A stretch of 64,000 nt of DNA, from the NCBI RefSeq assembly GCF_030384665.1, contig NC_083675.1, forward strand, positions 430,001 through 494,000. The letters are read 5' to 3'. The notes under the pieces are model-generated. The model worked only from the letters and a program-made list of their open reading frames with translations, searched no databases and was not told the origin of the DNA. Every line of letters starts with the position of its first letter. The first letter of the stretch is position 1. Below are positions 9,532 through 20,724 of the stretch, piece after piece. The stretch comes from Lodderomyces elongisporus. Lineage: Eukaryota; Ascomycota; Pichiomycetes; Serinales; Debaryomycetaceae. Position numbers and translations under genes: made by a program.

Positions 9532-12500
9532 TACTGTTTGGGGGGAAATGTATATACGTAAGTATTAATTTGTTTGTTTTTATGTTTGTATGTTCTCTAA
9601 TTAGAGTGTACTGTTATGCAAAAGCCGTGATACAGTCTAAATGGAAAATAGGAAAACAGGTGGTGGTGGTGGTGGTTCTCAAGTGGGTTTTATGTAGTCT
9701 TTTCTACTTTTTTGTTTTTGTATTCTTATGCAAAGTCTCGATCCGAAACTGCTGAAATCTAAACTTTTACTCTTTTGAAATAAACTGGGGAGTAATAACA
9801 ATTATTAAGTGATTATTATACTTTTGTTTGTTGAAAAAAGCTTATTTTGGGTGGTATTATATATAAAATTTCAATGACGCTGTCAAATGAAATATTGCTC
9901 TTTTTTCTTTTATCGACCTATGATGAACTTACTCGCAAAGACCTTTTTTTCCTTGTTTTATTCTCTTTTGTTTATAATTATCTTCAAGTGCAATGGCTTT
10001 AGCAAAAAAAACACCTAAATGGTTGCAAAGTCAAGACTTCGAAATGGGAATCCAAAAAAAAAAAAGAAATAGGGTCAGTGTATTTATGTAACAATATGCA
10101 AGGGACCTCGAGTGTTATAGTGCGACTCAAGAGGACTCTGAATAAGTTGAAAATAAATAATAATAATAATAATTATAATACTTGACAAACGGTGAACAAG
10201 CGATGCAGAATGTCAATGAGTAAAGTGATGCAAGTGGTGAGTGATATAATCCTTTTGCTTTTTATTATTATTACTCTAATTCTATATTTTTTCGCAACCG
10301 GGACTGTTGTTTAAAAGTGCTGGTGTGGTCTTAGCTTAGTGATTAGCTTAGTGATTAGTTGTATATGTGTGTTTGTAATTTCTTATTTTCTTGACGTAAG
10401 GGAAAAAAAATAATATAAATAATACAAGTAGAACGCAAATTAAACTCGAGGTTGTATTTTATGCTTTGTTGCTCTTGAAATGTGTGGTTCTGACCTCACT
10501 TGTCCTTGTCCTTCTTTATATTTTTTCTTTGCAGGATGTAAAACTTTGTTTCCAATTTATTAATTTCCACAAGAACAAAAGAACAGAATAAGTAAGAAAC
10601 AAGTAAATCTTATCTGTAATACTCTTTTGTGAGGGGGTGTATATGTTTGGTGGATGGATGGATGGATGGATGTGGGGTGGTGGTAGTAGTACTTATAGAT
10701 TAGTGTCTAAAGCTCAATCTGGGTATTGGTAGCAACGTAATTAATCGAATAAGAGATACGGTCAATTAAGAGATTTGTTTTGTTTTTTGTCCTGATGGTG
10801 GTGAAATCTGGCGAAATCACGGTTTATATATCAAGAGGATGATTTCCAACACCTTGTTCTTCAAGGCAAAATAAAGAAATAAATTAAGATAAAATATAAA
10901 AAAAAAATAGAACAGGGACTATTTGAGCTCATACTTTTGATGTTTACACTTTGATTAAAAATGCTTTTGTTGTGTTCATTTGCATAAGCGTCTATCTTAG
11001 GTTGAATCTCTTAAAAAAAAGAAAAAAAAGTTTGTGTGTGTACATGCTGACATAGCCCATACTGCGTTTTGTGTATATACAGAGAGTGAAAATCAGCAAA
11101 AAGTGCTACTTGTACTTTTGCTTGCACCCAAAATTATTAAAGCAAAAAAGCAAAAGAGAGAGAAAGAACAATTGGCGCCAATTTCATGAATGTTATGTGT
11201 GCTCTGTTCTGTCTGTTTCTACTTTTTTTTAGATTGCTCTGCCTCCTTTGTTGGTACAAAAGTAAAGCTTTGTTAATGCAGTTTGCTTGTTTGTTGGTTT
11301 GCTTATTTGTTTTAATATTTGGTTTATGCTGGTGGTGATGCAAAATGCAAAATGCTAAATGTTGATGCTGATGCTCCCTAAACCTTTTTTTTTTCTCCCT
11401 TTTTTCAATGCTAATAAAAAAATTGCTAACAAAAGATTGTGTTTTTGTGTTCTCTCTCTTTTGGCTTTCTTACTTTTGTTGCCTTGCTCAAATTTAAATT
11501 AATTTTTTATTTTTTTATTTAATAATTTTTTATTTATTATTTAAATTAAAATTTGGGTGGAAAACAAATTTTGAGTTTATTGATCTTACTTGCGCTATTT
11601 TTTTTTTATTTTTGGTTTGGTTTGGTTTATGGTATTCCGTATTCGTAGAGTTTATGATTGGTATTGGTATTGACCAACAGACTTTCTGCTCTTCTTCTTC
11701 TCACTTTCCTTTGCTCCTAAGCTAAAACTTGACAGAAAAAGAAAATTAAAATAATTCATGACGTAGTTGCTAATATATTCCATAAGTCATCAAGTCATCA
11801 AGATATTTTGTAATGACTTGGTGAATTGGTGACTTTCTGGATACTCTGTGTGTGTGTGTATACCCGTTTTTGTGTTACTAAGGAGCGGAAAGTTCCGTAC
11901 CATTTCTCTACTACAAAAGAAGAAGAGGAGAAAAGTATAATAATTGTTACTACCAACAGCAACACTAACAGTAGAACTACTAGTAGGACTAATAGCAATA
12001 CTAATACCATTGCCTCTATAATTCATGATTGTCTAAACACCAAACTAGCAACATTAACTAGAATCAGCAGAAATCAGAACAAACAGTTGTTTAGCCCAAA
12101 TTGAATTTTTTTTTTTCTGAACAAACTTTCAAAGATAAAAGAAGAAGCAAAAGAAGAAAAAAAGCCATATAGTTCAATATAGTTGTATAATTAAGGGATT
12201 TGAAAAGATCCCACACATATATGTCTTGCAGGTCTTACAGCTTTGTACAGGTCTTACAGCGTCTCACTGGTCTTGCAGATAATGTAAATATCACACCCAA
12301 AGAACTACTAGAACTGATTTGTCCTTTTTAGACAATCAAATCAGCCCACTTTTCTTTAATACAAGAAAGAGAAAACAGACTTTTTTTTTACTTCCTTTGT
12401 CCTGCACCACCTAAAGACAAAGGCTAGAGGAGTAGGAAGAAAAGGTAAAAAGGTAAAAAAGAAAAGGGAAAGCACCTTTGAAAGAAGGAAAAAAAAAGAG

Positions 12501-13712
12501 GCTATCTTCGAGGATGTGCGTCTAGAGCTTTTTTTTCAAAGCGTGAGATAATAAAAAAATAAAAAGAAAAAAAAAAGTAGCGCTTGAGTTTAAGATCTCA
12601 ACTAACCGTGACTGTGCACCAGTGCCTAAAATAAATGAAGAGTATTCCAGTTTTTGTTTGGTTATTGTTCTACTTGTCTTGTTACTAATACAAGTAGGTT
12701 CCAAACCACTTGCACAACACCCAAAGGATGATGAATTGTATACATGTACATACATATACATATATAGGTTTATTGACTTGGGATAACATAGACAGAGTCA
12801 AAAACAAATAATAAAGTAAAGAAAAGAAAATGGAAAAAATGGAAAAAAGGATATTTGGGGGAATAATAGAGGAGGAAGATGAGACAAAAGCTCGTAACCT
12901 GTTTGTGAGTTGAGTTGAGTTCAATGGAGTGGAGTGGGGGGGAGAGGAAAAGTGGAAGAAAGATGGAAAAGGGAGGAATTTATCATCATTTCCATCAATT
13001 AACCCTTTGCACTCTTAACTAAACTATACTCCACTCACTCTAGACCTTTTTTTTTTGTTTGTTTGTTTGTTTGCTTTTGATTACTTGTTGTTTCGTACCA
13101 CTCGTTAAAATAAAAATCATCACCAATATCAATCCTATCGGCATTGTTTACCACAGCTTGCTTCCGTGTGTCTGTGTGTCTGTGTGTGTGTTTTTTACTT
13201 CTATTATTATTCAACTAAGAAAAAGTACAAAGTACAAAACACAAAGATAATTAATTATGACGACATTGTCACCCTCAATCTTCCTCTTCCTCTTCTTCCT
13301 TAGCTCCTCCTTTCACTCTTCCTTCCTAACCTCCCCTCCACTCCCTCCACCCCTTCTATGTTGTGTAATATTGATGAACAACAAAATACAAAGTATGGAA
13401 GAAAGAAAAAACAAAAAAAAAAAGCTTGTCATGATACAAAGACTTGCTTGCTGACTCGTTATTCTTTTCTTCCTTTTTTCTGTTGTTTGTTGGTTCATCG
13501 GATATTCGGCAACTTCAGTCCATTGCCTTAGCTCTTTCGGATCACACATATCTCTCTCTCTCTCTGTCTGTCTGTACATCAGTGCAACAACATAAAGAGA
13601 GAAAAAAAAGAAAAAGAAAAACGGTCTGCCAAATACTCTATGGTCGATGTAAGATCACATATCCTCCACAAGCGAGTGAGTTTTTGACGAGACATTAGTT
13701 TGCATGAGTTTG

Positions 13713-13716
<4 letters not shown>

Positions 13717-13754
<38 letters not shown>
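13717..13754. repeat. (TA)19 microsatellite
   Basis: Uninterrupted TA dinucleotides, 38 bp, in the EFG1-GCY1 intergenic region. Confidence 0.95.
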
Positions 13755-13757
<3 letters not shown>

Positions 13758-14236
13758 GTAACAAGTAATATCAGCTACGGGCTACAGGGTGATGCACATG
13801 TATCTGTTGTCGATGCTTTCGATAATGTCGTTCAGCATATATGTAGCGAAAGATAAATATTTAAGAATTAAAAAGGAAATGAAGATGTAGGTTGGCGCAG
13901 GGTTGAAGGATACTACTTGTCTGTCTCTACGCCTTCACCTCACTTCACTTTAAATAATTTTTTTTTTGGTTTTGTTTTGTTTTCCTCTTTTCGGAAGAAG
14001 GGCGAGAAGTGCGAGAGATAGAGCGAGGAGGAGGCATCTTACGGGTTTTGCACCACTCTATACTTTTGTGTGTTCAATTCTTTTCCCATCTTCTTCTGGT
14101 TGGTTATTTATATTTTGTTTGTTTGTTTTAAACCAACAAGCAGCAAAGATATATACCAATGAAATGAGTATAAAAAATATAAACAACCGATTGCTGATTG
14201 TTCGTAATTGACCTTAGCCGGAAGATCAATACACAT

Positions 14237-14258
14237 ATCTACAGATATATCTGTAGAT
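14237..14258. repeat. 22-bp perfect palindrome followed by an (AT)n tract
   Basis: The half-site ATCTACAGATA is followed directly by its reverse complement, with no spacer. An (AT)16 run begins at 14263. The whole 14237-14295 stretch could extrude as a cruciform or bind a dimeric factor. Confidence 0.85.
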
Positions 14259-14260
14259 GT

Positions 14261-14262
<2 letters not shown>

Positions 14263-14295
<33 letters not shown>
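14263..14295. repeat. (AT)16 microsatellite
   Basis: Uninterrupted AT dinucleotides directly after the 22-bp palindrome. Confidence 0.95.
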
Positions 14296-14297
<2 letters not shown>

Positions 14298-16260
14298 AGG
14301 GGAGGAGAGATAATAAACACATTGTACCTATATACAACATAAATGTCTAATAGCTCCAATCTTTAATGATAAAAAAAAAAGAAACAACAACTATTTGTTA
14401 ACCAATAGTATGACTACTCTTACACTGTCGTATACGTAACAGAATGTGAATCTGGACTCAATGGGTTTTGTTGTTTTTGTTTTTGTCTCTTCATATTCGT
14501 AACGCGTACAATTAGAGAAGATAAATAAAAGGAAAAATATATAAACTACAACAACTACTACAACTAAAAAAAAAATTGGAAACTGAAACTGAAACTGCAA
14601 AGTACCAACATAAGAGAAACGAATAGTACAAAAGAAAAAGAGTTATGGCGTTGGCGTAGAGGCACGAAGAGCTATATGAAAACAAGAAGAACAAAACCCA
14701 AACAAAGGAATTTGAAATTCAGCATTTGCTTATTCTGTTAATCTCTTATTCTTTCTCCTCTTGTTGTTCTTCATTTTGGGTTTAGTCGCTCCTCTTGTTT
14801 TATCAAAGTTTGAAATATTGTTTGAACATATCCGAGAGGGAAAAAACTTTTGGTCTGATCAACCACACGGCGTTGTCTGTATATATATATATATTGTTAC
14901 AATAACAATGACAACAACAAGGAAATCTGATATTCACAACTGCTTTTGAAACTACATATTATTTACATGCTTATCTTCTAAACTCTTTTTATTTCTGTTC
15001 CTCTTATTGCAAACTCCAAAAACAACTTCAACAACTTTGATAACTTCACCAACTTCACCAATTAGATAAGTACAATTATTTTACTAATCTAAGTTGTTGT
15101 TGTTGTTGTTGTTGTGGGTGGTGGTGGTGATTGTGGTCGTGATTGTCGCGCTCTTCTCTTTGTGTAACTACATCCAAAAGTTGTATACTCTAATCTAATT
15201 CAAAGAAATTAATTGAAGAAGAAGCACACAAAATATTTGATAATAAAAAAAAAGCCCACGACGCCTCAGCAGGTAAAATTGCACTGTTTGCACCACATTC
15301 AAAGTTACATTTGCAATTCTCTTCAATAACCAAAAAAAAACAACAAAAGAAAAAGAAAAATTTACAACCGTGGCGGATGTTTGCATGCCAGGTCTAAAGT
15401 ATTTTATCTTTCAACAAAAAAGTAAATAAAATTAAAAAGGAAAAGCACAATTCCGTTTTGCGATATCTATTTTTTTTTTCTTATTATTCTTTAATTCCAT
15501 TTTTCTCAAGTAATCTTTTTTTTTTTTTCTTTTTCACTTTAGGATGCACGCGAGTATGGACATTGGTATGATGAAGCAATGCATAACATAACATAACATA
15601 ACACAGAATAGCATGGCGAATTGCATAGCGCAGCATGGCATGGCACAGAAAAGCACAGCATGGCAAAGCGCAGCATAACGAATTGCGTCCGCCGCCTTTT
15701 TCCTCCCCCCCCTTCCCTCCCTCTTTTCCCCGTAAACAGAGGAAGAACAAAAAAGAACAAAAAAAGAACGAAAAAACAAAGCCAAGTGAGGCAAAGCCCA
15801 ATACAAATGCGCAGACCATAATAAGGACAAAGACATTGTAGGTTGAGCTACTTGCAGTATAACTCGATTATTCAGACTTTCAATGGCATAGAAGAAATGC
15901 ATACTACATAAATGCTTTCATTTTCCTCTCTATCTCTGTCTCTCCCCGCACCCACGCATATATACATATATATACTTCCTCTCTCTCTTTCTCCCTCTCT
16001 CTCTCCCCGCTCCTCTTCCCCTCCATATAAGAATAAGTGTGCTGAATAACATTTGTTTCAATTATACAGACAACATAGAGAAACATATGTCTATATATAT
16101 ATAGACTTATATCGCAGTTCAACGTATTTCGTATGTATGGTGCATCCATCAAATCATCAACCTTACAATTCACACCATTAATACTCGATGCACGAGAAAC
16201 TCAATAATCCTTAATGTTTGTGAGAAGTGACAGAAGAAAAAAAAAAGAGCAAGAGCAAGA

Positions 16261-16316
16261 GCAATTGGCAATTAGCAATTAGCAATTAGCAATTAGCAAT
16301 TGGCAATTAGCAATTA
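16261..16316. repeat. GCAATTA heptamer minisatellite
   Basis: Eight tandem copies of GCAATTA/GCAATTG, preceded by AGAGCA repeats, about 750 bp upstream of the GCY1-like gene. Confidence 0.9.
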
Positions 16317-16688
16317 TAGGGATACTCTGTAACAACTTTTTCCTACCAACTCTTGTTCTTTTCTCTTTGTCTAATACCTTGTTATGTCCTGCTCATACAT
16401 CTTGTGGCTTGCCTCAACTGTCTAAACCTGCCCCAAAAAAAAAAAGAACTCTTTTCAACCATGTCTTTAAACGGAAAATAATTTTTGGCGCATTCTGTCA
16501 TTAGTGATTTCGCAACAACCATACTGGAATTCCTCCGAAACTAAATAATTTAAATTGTATATTTGTAGGTAATTGCACGACCATTCATTTTTGTCAAACA
16601 ATACAAAATAATCAAAACTAAATACTAAATAATAATAATATTATTATTATTATTATAATTATTATATTAATAATAGTAACAATAGTAA

Positions 16689-16719
<31 letters not shown>

Positions 16720-16806
16720 TGTGGTTAAAAAAAATGGAAAACTATGGCTTTACTTGCTTGATTAGTAATTCTTTGCGGCAATTGTTGAGTGGAGAGGGAG
16801 AGAGGG

Positions 16807-16832
16807 GTGTGTGTGTGTGTGTGTGTGTGTGT
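16807..16832. repeat. (GT)13 microsatellite
   Basis: Uninterrupted GT dinucleotides about 200 bp upstream of the GCY1-like gene. Confidence 0.9.
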
Positions 16833-17028
16833 GAGCAACAAAGTCGATCAAGCAATTTGCCATTGAAACGATACGGGACCAGTACCAGTATATATATATA
16901 TATATTTATTTAAAATCTCTCCCACTTAATTCGATCAATTCCCTTTCTTTTTTATTTTTCCCCCTTTTCTCTAGATATTATCAATATATACATTCACACA
17001 TATACACGCGGCCAAACACATTGACAAA

Positions 17029-17916
17029 ATGCCAGCTCAATTGACTTTAAACACTTCAGAAATCGCTTTAAACACCGGGGCAAAGATTCCACAAGTTGGT
17101 TTGGGAACATGGCAAGCCACCGAAGAAGACGCTGCATACAAGGCAGTCTTGGCAGCCTTGAACAATGGCTACAAGCACATTGACACTGCAGCCATCTACA
17201 AGAATGAAGAACAAGTTGGAAAGGCAATTGCTGAAGCAAAACTTCCAAGACAAGAATTGTTTGTCACCACCAAGTTGTGGAATGCTGACCACAAGCGCGT
17301 TGAAGAGGCATTGGACGAATCATTGAAGAAGTTGGGTCTCGACTATGTAGACTTGTACTTGATTCACTGGCCAGTATCCAAGAACCCAGAAACTGAAGAG
17401 CCATACACCGACCACGATTTCGTTGACACTTGGAAAACATTGCAAAAAATCTACAAGGAAGGCAAGAAGGTCAAGGCCATTGGTGTTTCAAACTTTACCG
17501 TCAAGAAATTGGAAAAGTTGTTAAACTCTGAGGGCGTTGATGTCGTTCCCGCAGTCAACCAAGTAGAGGCACACCCATTGCTCACACAACCTGAATTGGT
17601 TGACTACTTGAAATCCAAAAACATTGTTTTGGAAGCATACTCTCCATTGGGCTCAACCGACTCGCCACTTTTCAAGAACAAGACCATTGTCGAGATTGCT
17701 GAAAAGAATGGAGTAGAGCCAGCACAAGTCTTGATCTCATGGGCCGTACAAAGAAACACCGTTGTGCTTCCTAAATCCGTCACTGAGTCAAGAGTCATCT
17801 CCAACATCAAGACATTCACCTTGTCAAAGGAAGACTTTGAGGCATTGAACAACCTCTCGGAGAAAGATGGCGTTGTTAGAACATGTAACCCAAAGTTTAA
17901 CAACTTTGATGATTAA
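17029..17916 (+). CDS. GCY1: NADPH-dependent aldo-keto reductase, Gcy1-like
   Basis: 295 aa, a typical AKR length. The family layout is complete: GLGTW near residues 24-28, the AKR signature GYKHIDTAAIY at 47-57, and the catalytic tetrad Asp52, Tyr57, Lys82 (TTKLWN) and His113 (LIHWP). The C-terminal cofactor motif LPKSVTESR carries Lys249, Ser250 and Arg255, which contact the 2'-phosphate of NADPH in this family. Such enzymes reduce aldehydes and ketones (carbonyl reductase or glycerol-type activity) in the cytosol. The start ATG follows a TA-rich, C/T-rich leader. Codon use is biased toward preferred codons, suggesting high expression. It is divergent from EFG1. The AKR assignment is secure. 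The GCY1 name, against other Candida AKR paralogues, is less so. Confidence 0.85.
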   Translation: MPAQLTLNTSEIALNTGAKIPQVGLGTWQATEEDAAYKAVLAALNNGYKHIDTAAIYKNEEQVGKAIAEAKLPRQELFVTTKLWNADHKRVEEALDESLKKLGLDYVDLYLIHWPVSKNPETEEPYTDHDFVDTWKTLQKIYKEGKKVKAIGVSNFTVKKLEKLLNSEGVDVVPAVNQVEAHPLLTQPELVDYLKSKNIVLEAYSPLGSTDSPLFKNKTIVEIAEKNGVEPAQVLISWAVQRNTVVLPKSVTESRVISNIKTFTLSKEDFEALNNLSEKDGVVRTCNPKFNNFDD

Positions 17917-18838
17917 TGCAAGAGGGATCTTATCACTTATATATAGAGAGAGAAAGATAGAGAGATAGAGATAGAGATAGAGATAGAAAAAGATAGAGAA
18001 AAGTTTATATAGAAAGCTAAACTCAAAATGATAATAAAAATGGGTGCTGAGTGAAAATAGACATGAAATTTCAGACAAAAGGATTTGTTTTTTTCTTTGT
18101 AACAAGTGGGGAAAGTGTGAGAGTGTGAGAAAGTGAGAAAGTGTGAGAAGTTCTCTAAAACCAATCTCAGAGTTTATGTAAGGGGAGGAAAAAAAACAAC
18201 AAAGTAGACGATTCTGAGATGAAGTATAAATAAAGAGAGAAGAAATAATTTCTCTATTTGAGGCGTGCGCGCATTATCAAAAAAAAACAATTCCAGCTTA
18301 TCTTTTATAAGTTTGAAGGTTGCAAATTGTATATATATTCTATGTCAATACAGAGGTTTGGAAAGGGTGAAAGAAAAAAAAAATGGTATGGACTAACTCT
18401 TTTCTGAAATGTACTTGGTAAAATATGTTGAATCACATCATTGTCTTTAAAACCTGAGGAAAAATCATTTATTCCTAGTCTTTTTGCTTTTCTTTTCTGT
18501 TTAGTTGATTTTAAAGTTATAGACTATTTACTTAAAAAAAAAAGTTTCGAAATATTTTTAACGCAATACTAAACAAAAAAAATTATAAAGGTGATAGTCA
18601 ATGCACTTAATTGTTGCTCAACTTTGCAAGTTTATTTCTGGAAGACACAGTAAATAGACAATTCAAGCCACAATATCAACTAAATTGGTTATAACCAGGA
18701 ATCCAAAGCTAAAGAACAAATCACTATCTTTTATTTATTGTTCATCTTTGAAATCGTTTGGTACTGTAATTTATAAAAAGAAATAATATAGAACCCGCTA
18801 GGGATAGCAAAGTGCACACTAACATTAAACAAGAACAA
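17917..18838. other. GCY1 3' region up to the tRNA gene
   Basis: Non-coding. It contains an AGAGATAGAGATAG repeat at about 17943-18000 in the 3' UTR and a GTGTGAGAAAGTGAGA repeat at about 18115-18150. The rest is plain AT-rich DNA with no gene seen. Confidence 0.6.
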
Positions 18839-18909
18839 GCGCAAATGGTTTAGTGGTAAAATCCAACGTTGCCATCGTTGGGCCCCCGGTTCGATTCCGG
18901 GTTTGCGCA
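18839..18909 (+). tRNA. tRNA-Gly (anticodon GCC)
   Basis: 71 nt, starting GCGCAAATGG and ending TTTGCGCA. The 7-bp acceptor stem GCGCAAA/TTTGCGC is perfect. The D-arm is TTTAGTGGTAAAA. The anticodon stem-loop CAACGTTGCCATCGTTG presents GCC. The T-arm is CCCCGGTTCGATTCCGGG. A T-rich Pol III terminator follows at 18910-18918. There is no intron, and the sequence is nearly identical to Saccharomyces tRNA-Gly(GCC). Confidence 0.97.
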
Positions 18910-19251
18910 TTTCTTTTTTCCATTTCATTTAGGAACAATTTTTTTTAATTTTTATTTCAAAACTAGAGAACAGAAAGAAAAAAACTAGGTGATGCATTGA
19001 TTCTACCAGAATGATATGTTTTCACATCAATTCACAACTTGTTTCTCCCCGTATTTTCTTCTTTTATTTGTCTTACCACCACTTATCTGCTGGACAACCC
19101 AAATAATGAGATAGGAAGTGCGCCTCTCTCTCTCACTCTCTTTCTCACACACACACACACTCTCTTACCCTTACTCTCACACACACTCTCTTCTCTTGTT
19201 CCCCGCGCTTGATTGAATATTTTCACCTTGGCAAATCGCACGGCTACACCA

Positions 19252-19313
19252 TGATAAGGTCTTAATTTGCCAACCACTAAAATTTCAGCCACATCTTAGA
19301 TAAGACCTTATCA
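19252..19313. repeat. 62-bp element bounded by a perfect 13-bp inverted repeat
   Basis: TGATAAGGTCTTA at 19252-19264 and its exact reverse complement at 19301-19313 are separated by 36 bp. It lies 343 bp downstream of the tRNA gene. Each arm carries a GATAAG core, so it could be a paired GATA-factor site or the stem of a hairpin. No target-site duplication flanks it. Confidence 0.8.
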
Positions 19314-20551
19314 GGAAAACAACTGGCTTTGCTTTTTACTTGAATGAACTCATCCAGGTTTACACTTGCTAACCTAATTACACGGCAGCTTTGACTTTTC
19401 CTATAGAACAATAAGAATTTCTTGACACTTGTTCATTTATCGCGTGAGAAACAATGCAAATTCGCGAAAACAAAGTACCGTTTTTATTAGCTACCACCGC
19501 AACAAAAAAAAAAAAATTATAAAAAAATGCTCTCGCAATCTTCATTATATGATTTTGGCAGGTAGTTGCTTCAAATAAGTATACTATACAATACCAAAAG
19601 ATATACATTTTAGTATCAACTATTCTTTGAAATCAACTTTTCCATATCGTACCAATTGTTTCAACAACACACACACACACACACACACAAACTTTGTTCT
19701 CTTTTTTTTTTTTTTTTTTTCAATTTGGTCTACTACCTATAATTGGAAACAACTACCAAACCTAAAAAAAATATATAAAAAGATTCGATAAAAGTTGAAA
19801 GCGACAAGAAAAAAAAAATAAGCCAAAAAAAAAAAATGGAAAGCAAAAGAACGAGCAAATGAGTGCTGCCAAGAGAAATGTCATTGCAACACTTTAAAGT
19901 CTGGGGCAAACTGAATCAAACTGAATCAAACTGATTCATGGTGCCGTACGAAAAACTGGCCACTTCTTATCTGTCGCTATCACCATCAATAATGTCGTTG
20001 TTGTTGTTGTGGTTAGTTGAAGGTGAAGGTGAAAGTGGTGCCACAACTACATACAAGAAAGCAGAATATTTATCCTCTTCAAACAAAGTCCTGGAGGTAT
20101 GTTGTTACTCGTGCGAAGCTTGGAACTTTCTCCATAACAGATATCAAGGGTCAGATGTGGAAATCCAAATATAATAATATTCAATAATAGTCCAAGCCCT
20201 GAGAAATAATTAAATTAAATCAAATTAAATCAAATTAAATTGAATTTAATTAATTAATTACGACTACCATGGCATATAAACTACTAGTTTTTTGATATCA
20301 ACTACCACCACACTTCTTTATTTTCTTTACTTGAAGGTTTTTTCTTTTTGCAACTTTCAAAAAAATTTGGGGTATTTTTTCTTCTTCTTCTTCTTATTTT
20401 TTTTTTCTTGGTCTTTATCAATGATACTGACTTCCAATAACACGCCTTGATAAAGACTGTGAAATAAATGTGTGGAGTCTACGTTTGATATATGGCACCG
20501 ATATACAAAATACTACACCTCTTATCAATTCCTAGATGTGATCCAAAGTGG

Positions 20552-20558
20552 TATAAAA
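20552..20558 (+). promoter_or_regulatory. TATA box of the oligopeptide transporter gene
   Basis: TATAAAA lies 173 bp before the ATG, with an AAGATAGTACA repeat in the leader between them. Confidence 0.5.
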
Positions 20559-20724
20559 TGAGGTGGATTGTTCCCGTTTTCCACATCTAAATTCAAAAGT
20601 TTAAGGAAACTACAACACTACCAAAAAAAAAAATAATACAAAATTCAACTAAAACATAAACGACGATACAAGATAGTACAAGATAGTACAAGGTAAAACT
20701 ATACAAAAAGACATAAGCTAGAAA

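Larger units (their letters stand above)
9532..17028. other. Very long EFG1-GCY1 divergent intergenic region, no gene seen
   Basis: 7.5 kb between two divergently transcribed genes. Open frames here are short, low-complexity and unlike any family I know. Structure seen: TTATGCAAA three times (9614, 9726, and reversed at 10979); four GTCTTRCAG words at about 12222-12278; a ~63-bp A/T-only block around 11491-11555; GGAT repeats near 10650; several TA, GT, GTA and CT microsatellites; a GCAATTA minisatellite; and a 22-bp perfect palindrome at 14237. In C. albicans the EFG1 upstream region is also many kb long, has a long 5' leader and is bound by several regulators, including Efg1. A similar role is inferred here. 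Confidence 0.7.
18910..20724. other. Intergenic region and promoter of the oligopeptide transporter gene
   Basis: 1.8 kb with no gene seen. It holds CT/AC microsatellites around 19120-19190 and 19664-19688, a 13-bp inverted repeat at 19252-19313, an AAATTAAATC repeat at about 20212-20258, and GATA-type words (GATAAG in the inverted repeat and reversed at 20521). A TATA box lies at 20552. GATA words would fit nitrogen-regulated expression of an oligopeptide transporter, as known in yeasts. That link is inferred. Confidence 0.6.

Noticed and set aside
11491..11555. A/T-only block as a replication origin
   Set aside because: Origins in this clade lack a sequence rule that I could apply by eye. 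AT-richness alone is not enough.
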